A DNA stretch of 64,000 bases from contig JANQRC010000035.1 of NCBI GenBank assembly GCA_028284745.1, positions 38,002 to 102,001 of the forward strand. The letters run 5' to 3'. Below the pieces are notes generated by a model. That model saw only the letters and a program-made list of their open reading frames with translations, searched no databases and was not told where the DNA came from. This stretch comes from Flavobacteriaceae bacterium. Lineage in GTDB: Bacteria > Bacteroidota > Bacteroidia > Flavobacteriales > Flavobacteriaceae. Below, piece by piece: positions 8,122 through 17,946 of the stretch (the stretch's first letter is position 1; each line of letters opens with the position of its first letter). A program made the translations under genes and the position numbers.

Positions 8122-10230
8122 GTGATGAGCAACAACATTCTACAGACCGAAATCGATTACTTAAAGGGTGTTGGCCCTAACAGAGCCGATCTATTGCGCT
8201 CAGAACTTAGCGTTTATACCTATCAAGACCTTTTGCAGCTCTTCCCCAACCGCTACTTGGATCGCACGCAATATTACAAGGTCAATCAGTTGCAGCGCAA
8301 CTCTTCAGAGGTACAGATCATCGGCAAGGTCATCAATATCAAGACGGTAGAGCAAAAACGAGGCAATCGTTTGGTGGCTACTTTTGTTGACGATACCGGA
8401 GAGATAGAATTGGTCTGGTTTCGCGGCCAGCGATGGATGCGCGACAGCTTAAAGCTGAACACTCCCTATGTCATCTTCGGAAAATTGAATTGGTATGGCA
8501 ACAACCCCAATATGCCACATCCCGAGATGGAATTGCTCCCTGATCACGAACAAAGCATTCGTACAGCAATGCAGCCTATTTATCCTTCTACGGAAAAGCT
8601 GGGGAACAAAGGCATCACCAATCGAGTGATGAACAAGCTCATGCAACAATTGTTCAGTGAAGTAGGTCAGCGTTTCAGAGAGACGTTGCCCAAATCGCTC
8701 ATCGAAGAGCTAAAGCTGGTTGACAAGGGAACTGCCTTCTTCAACATTCACTTCCCAAAAAGTCAAGAATTGCTGGCCAAAGCTCAATATCGCTTGAAAT
8801 TCGAAGAGCTTTTCTTCATTCAGCTTCAGCTGGTCAACAAGAAGCTGTTACGCAAACAGAAGATCAAAGGCTTACCCTTTCAACAAGTCGGGTCGTTCTT
8901 CAACGAATTTTATAACGACCACCTTCCCTTTTCGCTCACCAATGCACAGAAGCGGGTCGTCAAAGAGATCAGAAGAGATCTTGGAAGCAATGCTCAGATG
9001 AATCGATTGTTGCAAGGTGATGTAGGCTCTGGCAAGACCATTGTTGCACTGCTTAGCATGTTGCTGGCACTAGACAATGGATTTCAGGCATGTTTGATGG
9101 CACCTACAGAGATCCTGGCACAACAACACTACAATGGCCTTTTTGACCTTGTGAAAGACCTACCGATCAATACCAAATTGCTTACCGGGTCTACAAAGAC
9201 AGCTGCTCGAAAAGAAATTCACGAACAACTTGAAAATGGAGAACTCCACATTATCATTGGCACTCACGCTGTCTTGGAGGATAAAGTGAAATTTAAAAAC
9301 CTTGGGCTTGCCATCATCGACGAACAACATCGCTTTGGTGTGGCACAACGAGCCAAGCTCTGGAAAAAGAATGCTATACCTCCACATATCTTGGTGATGA
9401 CGGCTACCCCCATTCCTAGAACATTGGCCATGAGTTTGTATGGCGACCTCGATGTTTCTGTCATTGACGAATTGCCACCTGGTCGTAAACCCGTGAAAAC
9501 TGTACATCGCTTCGACAGCAATCGACTGAAAGTATTTCATTTCATTAAAGAAGAGATCAAAAAGGGCCGACAAGTATACATTGTCTATCCGTTGATCCAA
9601 GAGTCTGAGAAGATGGACTATAAAGACCTTATGGATGGGTACGAGAGTATTGTTAGAGAATTTCCGTTGCCCGAGTATCAGATCTCCATTGTGCATGGGA
9701 AGATGAAAAGTGAAGATAAGGACTATGAGATGGAACGTTTTTTCAAGGCTGAGACCCAGATCATGGTCGCTACCACCGTTATCGAAGTAGGGGTGAACAT
9801 CCCCAATGCCTCTGTGATGATCATTGAAAGTGCCGAAAGGTTCGGGCTGTCACAACTACATCAATTACGTGGTCGTGTAGGTCGTGGAGCCGACCAAAGC
9901 TATTGCATCCTGATGAGCAGTCATAAACTGACCAATGATGCAAAGACTCGCCTAGAGACGATGGTACAGACCAGTGATGGCTTTGAGATCGCTGAAGTAG
10001 ATCTGAAGCTACGTGGCCCAGGGGATCTGATGGGCACACAACAAAGTGGAATTCTAAACTTACGAATTGCCGACATCGTCAAAGACAATGACATCTTAAA
10101 GACTGCCAGGTATTATGTGCAACGGGTATTAAAGGAAGACCCGAACTTGGCACTCCCCCAACATGCCACTGCACGCACCATTCTTGACCAATTGATGCAG
10201 ACCAAACAACCATGGAACTATATAAGTTAG
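8122..10230 (+). CDS. recG: ATP-dependent DNA helicase RecG
   Basis: Branch-migration helicase that reverses stalled forks and processes D-loops and Holliday junctions. Length 702 aa is normal for RecG. The N-terminus has the wedge/OB domain (VQIIGKVINIK, ATFVDDTGEIELVWF). The helicase core has Walker A GDVGSGKT at 299-306, DEQH box at 400-403 followed by RFGV, TATPIPRTL, and the C-terminal VGRGADQSYCILM and TSDGFEIAEVDLKLRGPGD (TRG motif region). Start: ATG 8122 is followed at once by a second ATG (8125), and either may be used. A -7-like TATCTTCG sits about 15-25 bases upstream. Confidence 0.97.
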   Translation: MMSNNILQTEIDYLKGVGPNRADLLRSELSVYTYQDLLQLFPNRYLDRTQYYKVNQLQRNSSEVQIIGKVINIKTVEQKRGNRLVATFVDDTGEIELVWFRGQRWMRDSLKLNTPYVIFGKLNWYGNNPNMPHPEMELLPDHEQSIRTAMQPIYPSTEKLGNKGITNRVMNKLMQQLFSEVGQRFRETLPKSLIEELKLVDKGTAFFNIHFPKSQELLAKAQYRLKFEELFFIQLQLVNKKLLRKQKIKGLPFQQVGSFFNEFYNDHLPFSLTNAQKRVVKEIRRDLGSNAQMNRLLQGDVGSGKTIVALLSMLLALDNGFQACLMAPTEILAQQHYNGLFDLVKDLPINTKLLTGSTKTAARKEIHEQLENGELHIIIGTHAVLEDKVKFKNLGLAIIDEQHRFGVAQRAKLWKKNAIPPHILVMTATPIPRTLAMSLYGDLDVSVIDELPPGRKPVKTVHRFDSNRLKVFHFIKEEIKKGRQVYIVYPLIQESEKMDYKDLMDGYESIVREFPLPEYQISIVHGKMKSEDKDYEMERFFKAETQIMVATTVIEVGVNIPNASVMIIESAERFGLSQLHQLRGRVGRGADQSYCILMSSHKLTNDAKTRLETMVQTSDGFEIAEVDLKLRGPGDLMGTQQSGILNLRIADIVKDNDILKTARYYVQRVLKEDPNLALPQHATARTILDQLMQTKQPWNYIS

Positions 10231-10235
10231 TGCCA

Positions 10236-10272
10236 CAAAAAACCATGTGCGCTGGGAACATGGCACATGGTT
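10236..10272 (-). terminator. Rho-independent terminator for the minus-strand gene 10308-11192
   Basis: Inverted repeat of 9 bp (ACCATGTGC at 10242-10250 with GCACATGGT at 10263-10271). Read on the minus strand, the stem is followed by a run of T residues (A run at 10237-10242 on the plus strand). It lies between the convergent ends of recG and the secreted-protein gene. Confidence 0.7.
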
Positions 10273-10307
10273 CACTTCATTGCCCCACGGATGCGAATGG
10301 AATGGTC

Positions 10308-11192
10308 TTACTGTAAACTACCTGAGTCCATAAGCTGTCGCAATACGTAGTCGAGTGATGATCTCCATCGGGCGGCAGATCCCAGGTTTCGTTTGTCTCT
10401 GACCGACAATCCTTCGGAAAAGTCCACTTCATAGCTTTCCGAAACATTTTCTGCATCAAAAAGTTGTAAGCTTATGTTGGCCGTAAGATCATTGTCTGGT
10501 GTGTCGTTCGACTCACTATGCAAGGCAGCCCATCCCATGGCTTTCTTCGCACTTGTGGTTTTTTGGTCGACATTCACCCGAAGTATATATTCCGTGCCGA
10601 TCGTTTTCCGCAGCTTGTCTACAGGAGCGTTGTCGAGGTCATTAAAACTAATACCACTGTCAATGAGTTTGCTTACCGTGGTGCCCATGTCTTGTACTGT
10701 GATCCCTTTCTGCGAAGCACCTTGATCGATCAGCTGCATTACATGACCTGTAGCCGCCATAGACAAGGTTTCGTCGTAGGTGTCATTCTTCATAAAAGTG
10801 ATAGGCAAAACCGCCAATGTATTTTCTTCGAACAACGCTTTCTTCATCTGATTCTGTACAGGCAGTAAATAGACGTCCTCACCTGATGTAGGCTGCGGCT
10901 CTTGTACTGCCATTTGATCGATCTGTCCGCTATTCGGAGATTGTTTATCCCCGAAGAATTGTGTGCGACCACTAGCGAAGACGACTCTTTCAAGTTTATC
11001 TAGCTTGACCTCGTTGATAAGTGCTTCGCCTGGATAGTTGAAGGTCAGTGTTTCGTCTGTGATCTTAGTTACCTTGGCCTGGACGAATGTGCCGTCTGCC
11101 ATCACGATGATGTCATTCACCGTTGCGCTCCCTTGTGAAAATGCTTGTTGCGCAGCGAGAACAAGCATTGCTAGAAGGACTAGTTTTTTCAT
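10308..11192 (-). CDS. Secreted protein with LpoB/CsgG-like C-terminal part
   Basis: 294 aa with a clean signal peptide (MKKLVLLAMLVLAAQQAFSQ). Residues about 22-75 follow a pattern common in Bacteroidota envelope proteins: a DIIVMADGTFVQAKVTKI strand set and DKLERVVFASG. From about 125 on, LAVLPITFMKND and IGTEYILRVNVDQKT suggest the alpha/beta fold of LpoB/CsgG/TolB-N-type periplasmic or lipoprotein components, in which a small-name factor is tested for by 'identity of presence' strands. This assignment is by pattern only. There is no lipobox. It could help assemble an outer-membrane structure, but no partner is adjacent. Has its own terminator downstream and a 190-base upstream region free of other genes. 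Confidence 0.6.
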   Translation of the reverse strand: MKKLVLLAMLVLAAQQAFSQGSATVNDIIVMADGTFVQAKVTKITDETLTFNYPGEALINEVKLDKLERVVFASGRTQFFGDKQSPNSGQIDQMAVQEPQPTSGEDVYLLPVQNQMKKALFEENTLAVLPITFMKNDTYDETLSMAATGHVMQLIDQGASQKGITVQDMGTTVSKLIDSGISFNDLDNAPVDKLRKTIGTEYILRVNVDQKTTSAKKAMGWAALHSESNDTPDNDLTANISLQLFDAENVSESYEVDFSEGLSVRDKRNLGSAARWRSSLDYVLRQLMDSGSLQ

Positions 11193-11381
11193 TTTCTTTT
11201 TGATTTTTTTAGTTATTAATAACTCATCTCATATGCCACTCTATTTAAATTCACACCTTCTTTCTGTGATCATCACTACCAATTACCTCATTTGAACTAG
11301 CATCAAAAATCTTTCCAAACTATGCTGATCTTGAAAAAGATCATATATTTTAACACTTTGATTGCTAGTCGATTGAAAAAC
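11193..11381. other. Gene-free region upstream of the 294-aa secreted protein
   Basis: AT-rich stretch that must hold the promoter of the minus-strand gene ending at 11192. The only ORF that reaches into it is an extension from antisense sequence, which I do not believe. With the neighbouring small ORF and terminators, the whole non-annotated span is 11193-11626. I see no further repeat or RNA signature. Confidence 0.5.
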
Positions 11382-11405
11382 AAAAAAGCCAGACGAATGT
11401 CTGGC
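11382..11405 (-). terminator. Rho-independent terminator on the minus strand
   Basis: Perfect 7-bp stem (GCCAGAC 11388-11394, GTCTGGC 11399-11405) with a GAAT loop. On the minus strand it is followed by TTTTTTG. It stands 9 bases after the stop of a 47-codon minus-strand ORF. Confidence 0.75.
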
Positions 11406-11413
11406 GTTGATCG

Positions 11414-11557
11414 CTAATTGTTCGTGACCTGGGTCAATTGATGTCCTCGTTCTTTCATAGCTTCTCGATGTTGGCCTGCACCCTTCCCTTGAGCCGTGTT
11501 AAATTGAAATTGCATTATGTTAAACGGAAGTGCACTTAGTTGATCCAGAGACTGCAT
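11414..11557 (-). CDS. Possible small protein gene (47 aa) between two terminators
   Basis: An ATG at 11557 opens 47 codons ending in TAG at 11414-11416. The product would begin MQSLDQLSALPFNIMQFQFN and end MKERGHQLTQVTNN, a polar basic peptide without signal or membrane helix. It is bounded on the left by a strong minus-strand terminator placed 9 bases after the stop and on the right by the terminator of the charged-protein gene, so something on this strand is probably transcribed separately. It may be a short protein or a small RNA. I recognise no family, and there is no strong ribosome-binding site. Confidence 0.35.
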   Translation of the reverse strand: MQSLDQLSALPFNIMQFQFNTAQGKGAGQHREAMKERGHQLTQVTNN

Positions 11558-11581
11558 CAATTCAAAAAAGGCAATGAAGTA

Positions 11582-11610
11582 AAAAAGCACATCATAGTGA
11601 TGTGCTTTTT
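11582..11610. terminator. Bidirectional terminator after the charged-protein gene
   Basis: Perfect 13-bp inverted repeat: AAAAAGCACATCA at 11582-11594 and TGATGTGCTTTTT at 11598-11610 with a 3-base loop. The stem itself carries the T runs on both strands. It follows the stop of the minus-strand gene 11627-12298. Confidence 0.85.
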
Positions 11611-11626
11611 AGCGATATGGTATGAA

Positions 11627-12298
11627 TTACTGTTGCTGGACAGCTACTTTGTCCAAACGCTCACGCTGTTCCCTGATGTATTCACGACGCTGTTCGATGG
11701 TCTCCTCAAGGTCGTTGATCTTTCCTTCGGCATCCATGATCTTTTTCTCTTTGGCCGCTGCCTCTTCCTCCGTGATCTCTTTTGCCTCTAATTGTTTCCT
11801 TACACGTTCTCTCGCCTGTGCCACTTTGTCGCGGCTTCTTCGAATCATTTCACCCCTCTTGGCAAATCGTTCTTGTCGTGATCTGATCTTTGCTCTAGCC
11901 TCATCTGCCCTGGCCCTACCGTATTCTCTTCCTGATAGTTCTCTCTTCTTGCGTATACCATAGGCGTCTTCCCTTTCTTCCTTGAGTTGCTCTTTCATCG
12001 CTTCACGCTTCTCCTTCATTTCTTCATGCATTTTTTCTTTCTCATCATCTGAAGCATTTTCATGTCGTTCTTCCCATTCTTCGCGCTCCTTTTTCATCTC
12101 CTCGCGTCGCTCTTTCATTTCCTCTCTTCGTTCTTTCATTTTCTTCTTGGCCTCTTCACGACGTTTCTCGATATCTTCTCTTCCTTCTTTCGCCTCTACT
12201 TCTATTTCTTCTTTGGGCTTAACCTGCGCACTGGCGATCTCACTAGAAACAAATATGGCTAGCAATGTGAGCAACGCTATGTATCTTGAATTTTTCAT
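11627..12298 (-). CDS. Exported, highly charged helical protein (223 aa)
   Basis: Signal peptide MKNSRYIALLTLLAIFVSSEIASAQ, then about 195 residues almost entirely of Glu, Lys, Arg, Ala and Met in uninterrupted helical pattern. There are near-repeats of the type KKMKERREEMKERREEMKK in residues about 50-75 and a second helical region (ARADEARAKIRSRQERFAKR) further on. Expected to be a long single alpha-helix or coiled coil in the periplasm. No enzymatic motif. Lies 12 bases downstream of a small lipoprotein gene of similar composition, suggesting a two-gene operon and perhaps a joint structural role across the periplasm. Function unknown. Confidence 0.7.
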   Translation of the reverse strand: MKNSRYIALLTLLAIFVSSEIASAQVKPKEEIEVEAKEGREDIEKRREEAKKKMKERREEMKERREEMKKEREEWEERHENASDDEKEKMHEEMKEKREAMKEQLKEEREDAYGIRKKRELSGREYGRARADEARAKIRSRQERFAKRGEMIRRSRDKVAQARERVRKQLEAKEITEEEAAAKEKKIMDAEGKINDLEETIEQRREYIREQRERLDKVAVQQQ

Positions 12299-12310
12299 AG
12301 GATGTGCTTT

Positions 12311-12517
12311 TTAAATATTATCTAATTCCTCTATTGTTTTCTCTAACTCCTCAGCTTTCTTTTCTACTTCTTCGGCAGCTTTGTCAATTCCTTCTTCAAT
12401 AGCCTCAATTTCTTTTACAGCTCTTTGAACTTCATCATGCTCCTTCTTTTTATCCACACATGACACGATCATCGCCATTAAGAAGAAAAGTGTTAGAATT
12501 TTGGTCATTGTTCTCAT
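12311..12517 (-). CDS. Small helical lipoprotein (68 aa)
   Basis: Signal peptide with lipobox (FFLMAMIVSC, lipid Cys20). The mature part of 48 residues is one charged heptad-like helix (IEEGIDKAAEEVEKKAEELE), similar in design to Lpp-type or entericidin-like small lipoproteins. Start alternative: the second Met (residue 4, MTKIL). It precedes the 223-aa charged exported protein by 12 bases and is probably cotranscribed. Function not recognised; a spacer or tether role is only a guess. Confidence 0.65.
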   Translation of the reverse strand: MRTMTKILTLFFLMAMIVSCVDKKKEHDEVQRAVKEIEAIEEGIDKAAEEVEKKAEELEKTIEELDNI

Positions 12518-12572
12518 ATGGGTAAGGTTTTAATTCTCTCAAAGATAGTGAGTTTGCCTATTAATTCGTCGA

Positions 12573-12604
12573 TTGTGAGAACTTGTATCATTATGCTATC
12601 TTTG
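12573..12604 (+). promoter_or_regulatory. Bacteroidota-type promoter of pheT
   Basis: TTG at 12573-12575 (-33 element) and TATCTTTG at 12597-12604, a full match to the TAnnTTTG -7 consensus, with a 21-base spacer. The pheT ATG follows at 12637. Confidence 0.6.
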
Positions 12605-12636
12605 CCCTTCTTCTATTTAGAACAGACCAATAGCAT

Positions 12637-15066
12637 ATGAAAATCTCATACAACTGGCTCAAACAGTTCATAAAGACAGATTGGGATGCCGAAAGGACAG
12701 GCAACCTGTTGACCGACCTTGGCCTAGAGGTAGAAGGCATCGAAACTTTTGAATCCGTCAAAGGTGGTCTAAAAGGTGTGGTCGTTGGGCACGTCCTAGC
12801 TTGCGAGAAGCATCCAAATGCAGATAAACTGAAGCTTACCAAGGTAGCTGTTGGCCAAGACACACCTTTACAGATCGTATGTGGCGCTCCTAATGTTGCT
12901 AAGGGGCAAAAGGTGCCCGTAGCCACCATTGGTACTGTTTTGTATGATGAAGAGGGCAAAGAATGGAAGATCAGGAAAGGAAAGATACGTGGCGAGGAAT
13001 CCCATGGAATGATCTGTGCCGAAGACGAGTTGGGGCTTGGCAATGGTCATGATGGGATCATGGTGCTGGATGAAGACCTAAAGGCTGGCACTCCGTGTAG
13101 TGAAGTCTTCGATGTTGAGAACGACCATGTCTTCGAGATAGGGCTTACCCCTAACCGTGCGGATGCCATGAGTCATTTTGGGGTTGCAAGGGATCTACGT
13201 GCAGGATTGCGACAGCAAGATGTAAATCTAGAATTGATCACTCCATCAATTACCAACTTCAAGATAGACAACCGAACCTTGCGATTTGACATTGATGTCC
13301 AAGACAAAGAGCGATGCCCACGGTACTGTGGTGTCACCATATCTGGTGTGAAAGTCGCTGAATCTCCCAACTGGTTAAAAAATAGACTTAATGCCATTGG
13401 CCTGGCGCCGATCAACAACGTTGTAGATGCCACTAACTATGTGCTTCATGAATTGGGGCAACCATTGCACGCATTTGATGCCAATCAGATAGCTGGTAAC
13501 AAGTTGATCGTCAAAACATTGAAAGCAGGAACCAAGTTTACCACTTTAGACGAGGTTGAGCGCGAACTGCATGAAGAAGACCTGATGATCTGTGACGGTA
13601 AAGAAACGCCCATGTGTATCGCAGGGATCTTTGGCGGCATCAACTCTGGAGTTACTGAGAATACGCGAAACATTTTCCTAGAAAGCGCTTATTTTAACCC
13701 TATCTCGGTGCGAAAGACCGCCAAGCGGCATGGGCTCAATACAGATGCATCTTTCCGTTTCGAGCGCGGCATAGACATCAACAACACATTGTATGCACTT
13801 CAGCGTGCGGCAATCTTGATCCAAGAACTTGCTGGCGGAGAGATCACCAGTGATCCCGAAGATGTATATCCTGTTAAGAAAGGAGACTTTCAGGTGGTAT
13901 TGACGTTCGAAAAAGTGAATAGCTTGATAGGGCAAGAAATACCCAGAGAGACCATTAAAAGCATTCTGACCTCATTAGATATCAAGGTGAACAATGTTAC
14001 AGAATCTGGCATCGGGCTTACCATTCCATCGTATCGGGTAGACGTGCAACGCGAAGCCGATGTGATCGAGGAAATTCTTCGTGTCTATGGCTACAACAAC
14101 ATAGATTTCACCCAGAAGCTCAATGCCTCCATGTCTAATGTTTCAAAATATGATGACCACCGTTTGCAGAATATCGTTGGCGATCAATTGGTAGCGCAAG
14201 GATTTTATGAGATGCTTGCCAACTCGCTGATAGCTCCTGCTTATGTTCGACACTCTGACCAACTTAAAGAAGAGGCCAACATCAACATCCTAAACCCTTT
14301 GAGCAATGAGCTTTCAGCAATGAGACAATCGATGTTGTTCACTGGTTTGGAAGCCATTAGGTACAACCTTAACAGAAAGCAACATACCTTGAGACTCTTT
14401 GAGTTTGGAAAGACCTACCATCAGTATGACGGTGGTCGTGAAGAGTTCAAGCATCTATCGTTAATTGTTACCGGAAAACGAAATCAGGAAAGCTGGAAAG
14501 TACCACAACAACCTAGTGGTTTCTTCTTTCTAAAAGGAAGCATCGATGCACTGTTGCAACGCCTTGGCATCGGTAAAGTAAAGACTGCACCTGTAAAAAA
14601 TGATGTGTTTTCAGAAGGATTGCAGCTTTCACTTGGTAAGATGGCCCTCGTTTCGTTTGGGGTGGTCAAAAAGAAGATCACGAAAGCATTTGACATAAAA
14701 CAAGAAGTACTGTATGCAGACTTCAACTGGGATAATATCCTAGAAGCCGCAACTTATGGAAAAGTGGGGTATCAAGAGATTCCAAAATTCCCGGAAGTTC
14801 GTCGCGACTTTGCGCTGCTATTAGATGAAAAAGTATCCTTCGAAGAAGTTCGTGCATTGGCATACCAAACAGAGAAGAAACTGCTGAGGGAAGTCTCGCT
14901 ATTCGATGTGTATCAAGGCAAGAACCTTCCCGAGGGAAAGAAGTCATATGCGGTCAGCTTTGTCCTTCAAGACAACGACAAAACACTGACTGACAACCAG
15001 ATAGATAAAGTAATGCAGAAATTGCGGCAAAAATATGAGAACAATTTAAGCGCTGAACTTCGCTAA
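12637..15066 (+). CDS. pheT: Phenylalanine-tRNA ligase beta subunit
   Basis: Beta chain of the alpha2-beta2 phenylalanyl-tRNA synthetase, 809 aa, normal length. Domains in order: B1 and the EMAP-type tRNA-binding domain (GHVLACEKHPNADKLKL, ICGAPNVAKGQ-like VCGAPNVAKGQKV, about residues 48-95), the editing B3/B4 region (RCPRYCGVTISGV, about 225), B5 (about 400-475), the catalytic-like core (ILNPLSNELSAMRQSML), and the C-terminal ferredoxin-fold anticodon-binding domain (KFPEVRRDFALLLDEKVSF to the end). The alpha-subunit gene is not adjacent. Preceded by a good TAnnTTTG promoter. Confidence 0.97.
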   Translation: MKISYNWLKQFIKTDWDAERTGNLLTDLGLEVEGIETFESVKGGLKGVVVGHVLACEKHPNADKLKLTKVAVGQDTPLQIVCGAPNVAKGQKVPVATIGTVLYDEEGKEWKIRKGKIRGEESHGMICAEDELGLGNGHDGIMVLDEDLKAGTPCSEVFDVENDHVFEIGLTPNRADAMSHFGVARDLRAGLRQQDVNLELITPSITNFKIDNRTLRFDIDVQDKERCPRYCGVTISGVKVAESPNWLKNRLNAIGLAPINNVVDATNYVLHELGQPLHAFDANQIAGNKLIVKTLKAGTKFTTLDEVERELHEEDLMICDGKETPMCIAGIFGGINSGVTENTRNIFLESAYFNPISVRKTAKRHGLNTDASFRFERGIDINNTLYALQRAAILIQELAGGEITSDPEDVYPVKKGDFQVVLTFEKVNSLIGQEIPRETIKSILTSLDIKVNNVTESGIGLTIPSYRVDVQREADVIEEILRVYGYNNIDFTQKLNASMSNVSKYDDHRLQNIVGDQLVAQGFYEMLANSLIAPAYVRHSDQLKEEANINILNPLSNELSAMRQSMLFTGLEAIRYNLNRKQHTLRLFEFGKTYHQYDGGREEFKHLSLIVTGKRNQESWKVPQQPSGFFFLKGSIDALLQRLGIGKVKTAPVKNDVFSEGLQLSLGKMALVSFGVVKKKITKAFDIKQEVLYADFNWDNILEAATYGKVGYQEIPKFPEVRRDFALLLDEKVSFEEVRALAYQTEKKLLREVSLFDVYQGKNLPEGKKSYAVSFVLQDNDKTLTDNQIDKVMQKLRQKYENNLSAELR

Positions 15067-15169
15067 AGACTTTTCTGAATTCCTATTTGTGAATACCTGA
15101 GCAAGAATTGCTTTCCTTTTTCTTTTTCCTTATTTTTAAAACAAAAGTCTACGTTCAAGAAAAAGAAAA

Positions 15170-15895
15170 ATGCTTCTGAAGCCCACAAACATCGAAGAAA
15201 GGCTACAACGCTTTCGTAGCAAGGCTTCACCTGAAGATCTTCTTCTGAGTGAAGTACGGTCCATCTTGCAAACGGTTGAACAAGACCATTCAAGAATCAA
15301 GGAAGAACTAGAGACTTCTTCCAAAAAGAATGAAAGCAATGCACTTGTATTTGACCTTCTTGACACTGATAAAATTTATCACATAGACCATATCAGTACC
15401 ATTTGCATCAACTATCGTCTTCGTTTTCTGGAGACAACGTATTTTAAGGGTGAGGTACCTCAAGAGGCTATCAATAAGATACGAGAATTAGAATCTAAAC
15501 ACCAGACCACCCTGAATGGCTTCAAGGTCATCGCACCTTCGAAGTCATTCAGATTAGAAAACCCAGACGACCCTCTTTTGTTTGCACCTATCGGAAACGG
15601 TTACTACTACCTCGTTCACAAATGGGGCAACGACCTGCATCCGCTTCGGAGATGGTTGATGCTTCCATTTAAAAGTTTTGAAAACTTGATGATGCTCATC
15701 ATCCTAACAAGCTATTTGCTGACACTCATGGTACCTGTGGGCCTTTTCTCTAAGAATGAGAACAGTACCGTTGAGTTCTGGATGTTGTTCTTCTTCATAT
15801 TCAAGATGGTAGCATCGATTGTCCTATTTTATGGTTTCGCGCTAGGGAAGAATTTCAACACAGCGATCTGGAACAGTAGGTATCGTAAAACTTGA
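15170..15895 (+). CDS. Conserved hypothetical protein with two C-terminal membrane helices
   Basis: 241 aa. The first two thirds are soluble and begin with a helical charged region (IEERLQRFRSKAS), then a mixed part (YHIDHISTICINYRLRFLETTYF, FRLENPDDPLLFAPIGNGYYYLVHKWG). Two membrane segments follow: LMMLIILTSYLLTLMVPVGL (about 176-197) and FWMLFFFIFKMVASIVLFYG (about 207-228). I have the impression of similar proteins in other flavobacteria but know no function. The aromatic GNGYYYLVHKWG motif may be its signature. Ends just before a strong terminator. Confidence 0.6.
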   Translation: MLLKPTNIEERLQRFRSKASPEDLLLSEVRSILQTVEQDHSRIKEELETSSKKNESNALVFDLLDTDKIYHIDHISTICINYRLRFLETTYFKGEVPQEAINKIRELESKHQTTLNGFKVIAPSKSFRLENPDDPLLFAPIGNGYYYLVHKWGNDLHPLRRWLMLPFKSFENLMMLIILTSYLLTLMVPVGLFSKNENSTVEFWMLFFFIFKMVASIVLFYGFALGKNFNTAIWNSRYRKT

Positions 15896-15929
15896 TTGGC
15901 TCGTATTTGACCAGAGTGTGATAAATAGA

Positions 15930-15970
15930 AAAGGAAAGCTCCGAGCGTAGGTGACTCGGAGCTTTTCTAT
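15930..15970 (+). terminator. Rho-independent terminator
   Basis: 11-bp inverted repeat (AAAGCTCCGAG 15935-15945 with CTCGGAGCTTT 15955-15965) followed by TTCT. It ends the transcript of the 241-aa gene. The left arm is preceded by GAAAAGG, so it may also act on the minus strand. Confidence 0.8.
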
Positions 15971-16123
15971 CAGTGTATGTTTTTAGATTTGGGGCTAAAC
16001 ATGCACACTTATTTAACCAATAACCGATACAAACATAGCGTCGATTTGCTTTCGACACCAAATTAATGTTGTCTAGGTTTTTGCTTTTGTTATGAAATGA
16101 CAGAAAATTGTGGTCAGCTGCAG

Positions 16124-17761
<1,638 letters not shown>

Positions 17762-17946
17762 TTAGAAGTGCAAAATTAACAAAAATTATGTGTTGAGCGT
17801 ACCTTGAACGGTCATAAAATAAAGGCCCTGCATTTCACTGTTCATGATTGCATAAAAAACTTTTAACAGCGCCTTAACAACAGGTTTTATGGGCTATGGC
17901 TAGATTTGTTATAGTTGAATGAACTTAGTGCTGAAGAATTAGATAG

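Noticed and set aside
9160..9696. 178-codon minus-strand frame inside recG
   Set aside because: RecG motifs on the plus strand account for this stretch; the opposite frame has no family pattern.
11982..12314. Ser/Phe-rich open frames on the plus strand opposite the charged helical protein genes
   Set aside because: They mirror the GAA/GAG-rich antisense sequence (TTC/CTC giving Phe, Ser, Leu). The minus-strand proteins have signal peptides and terminators.
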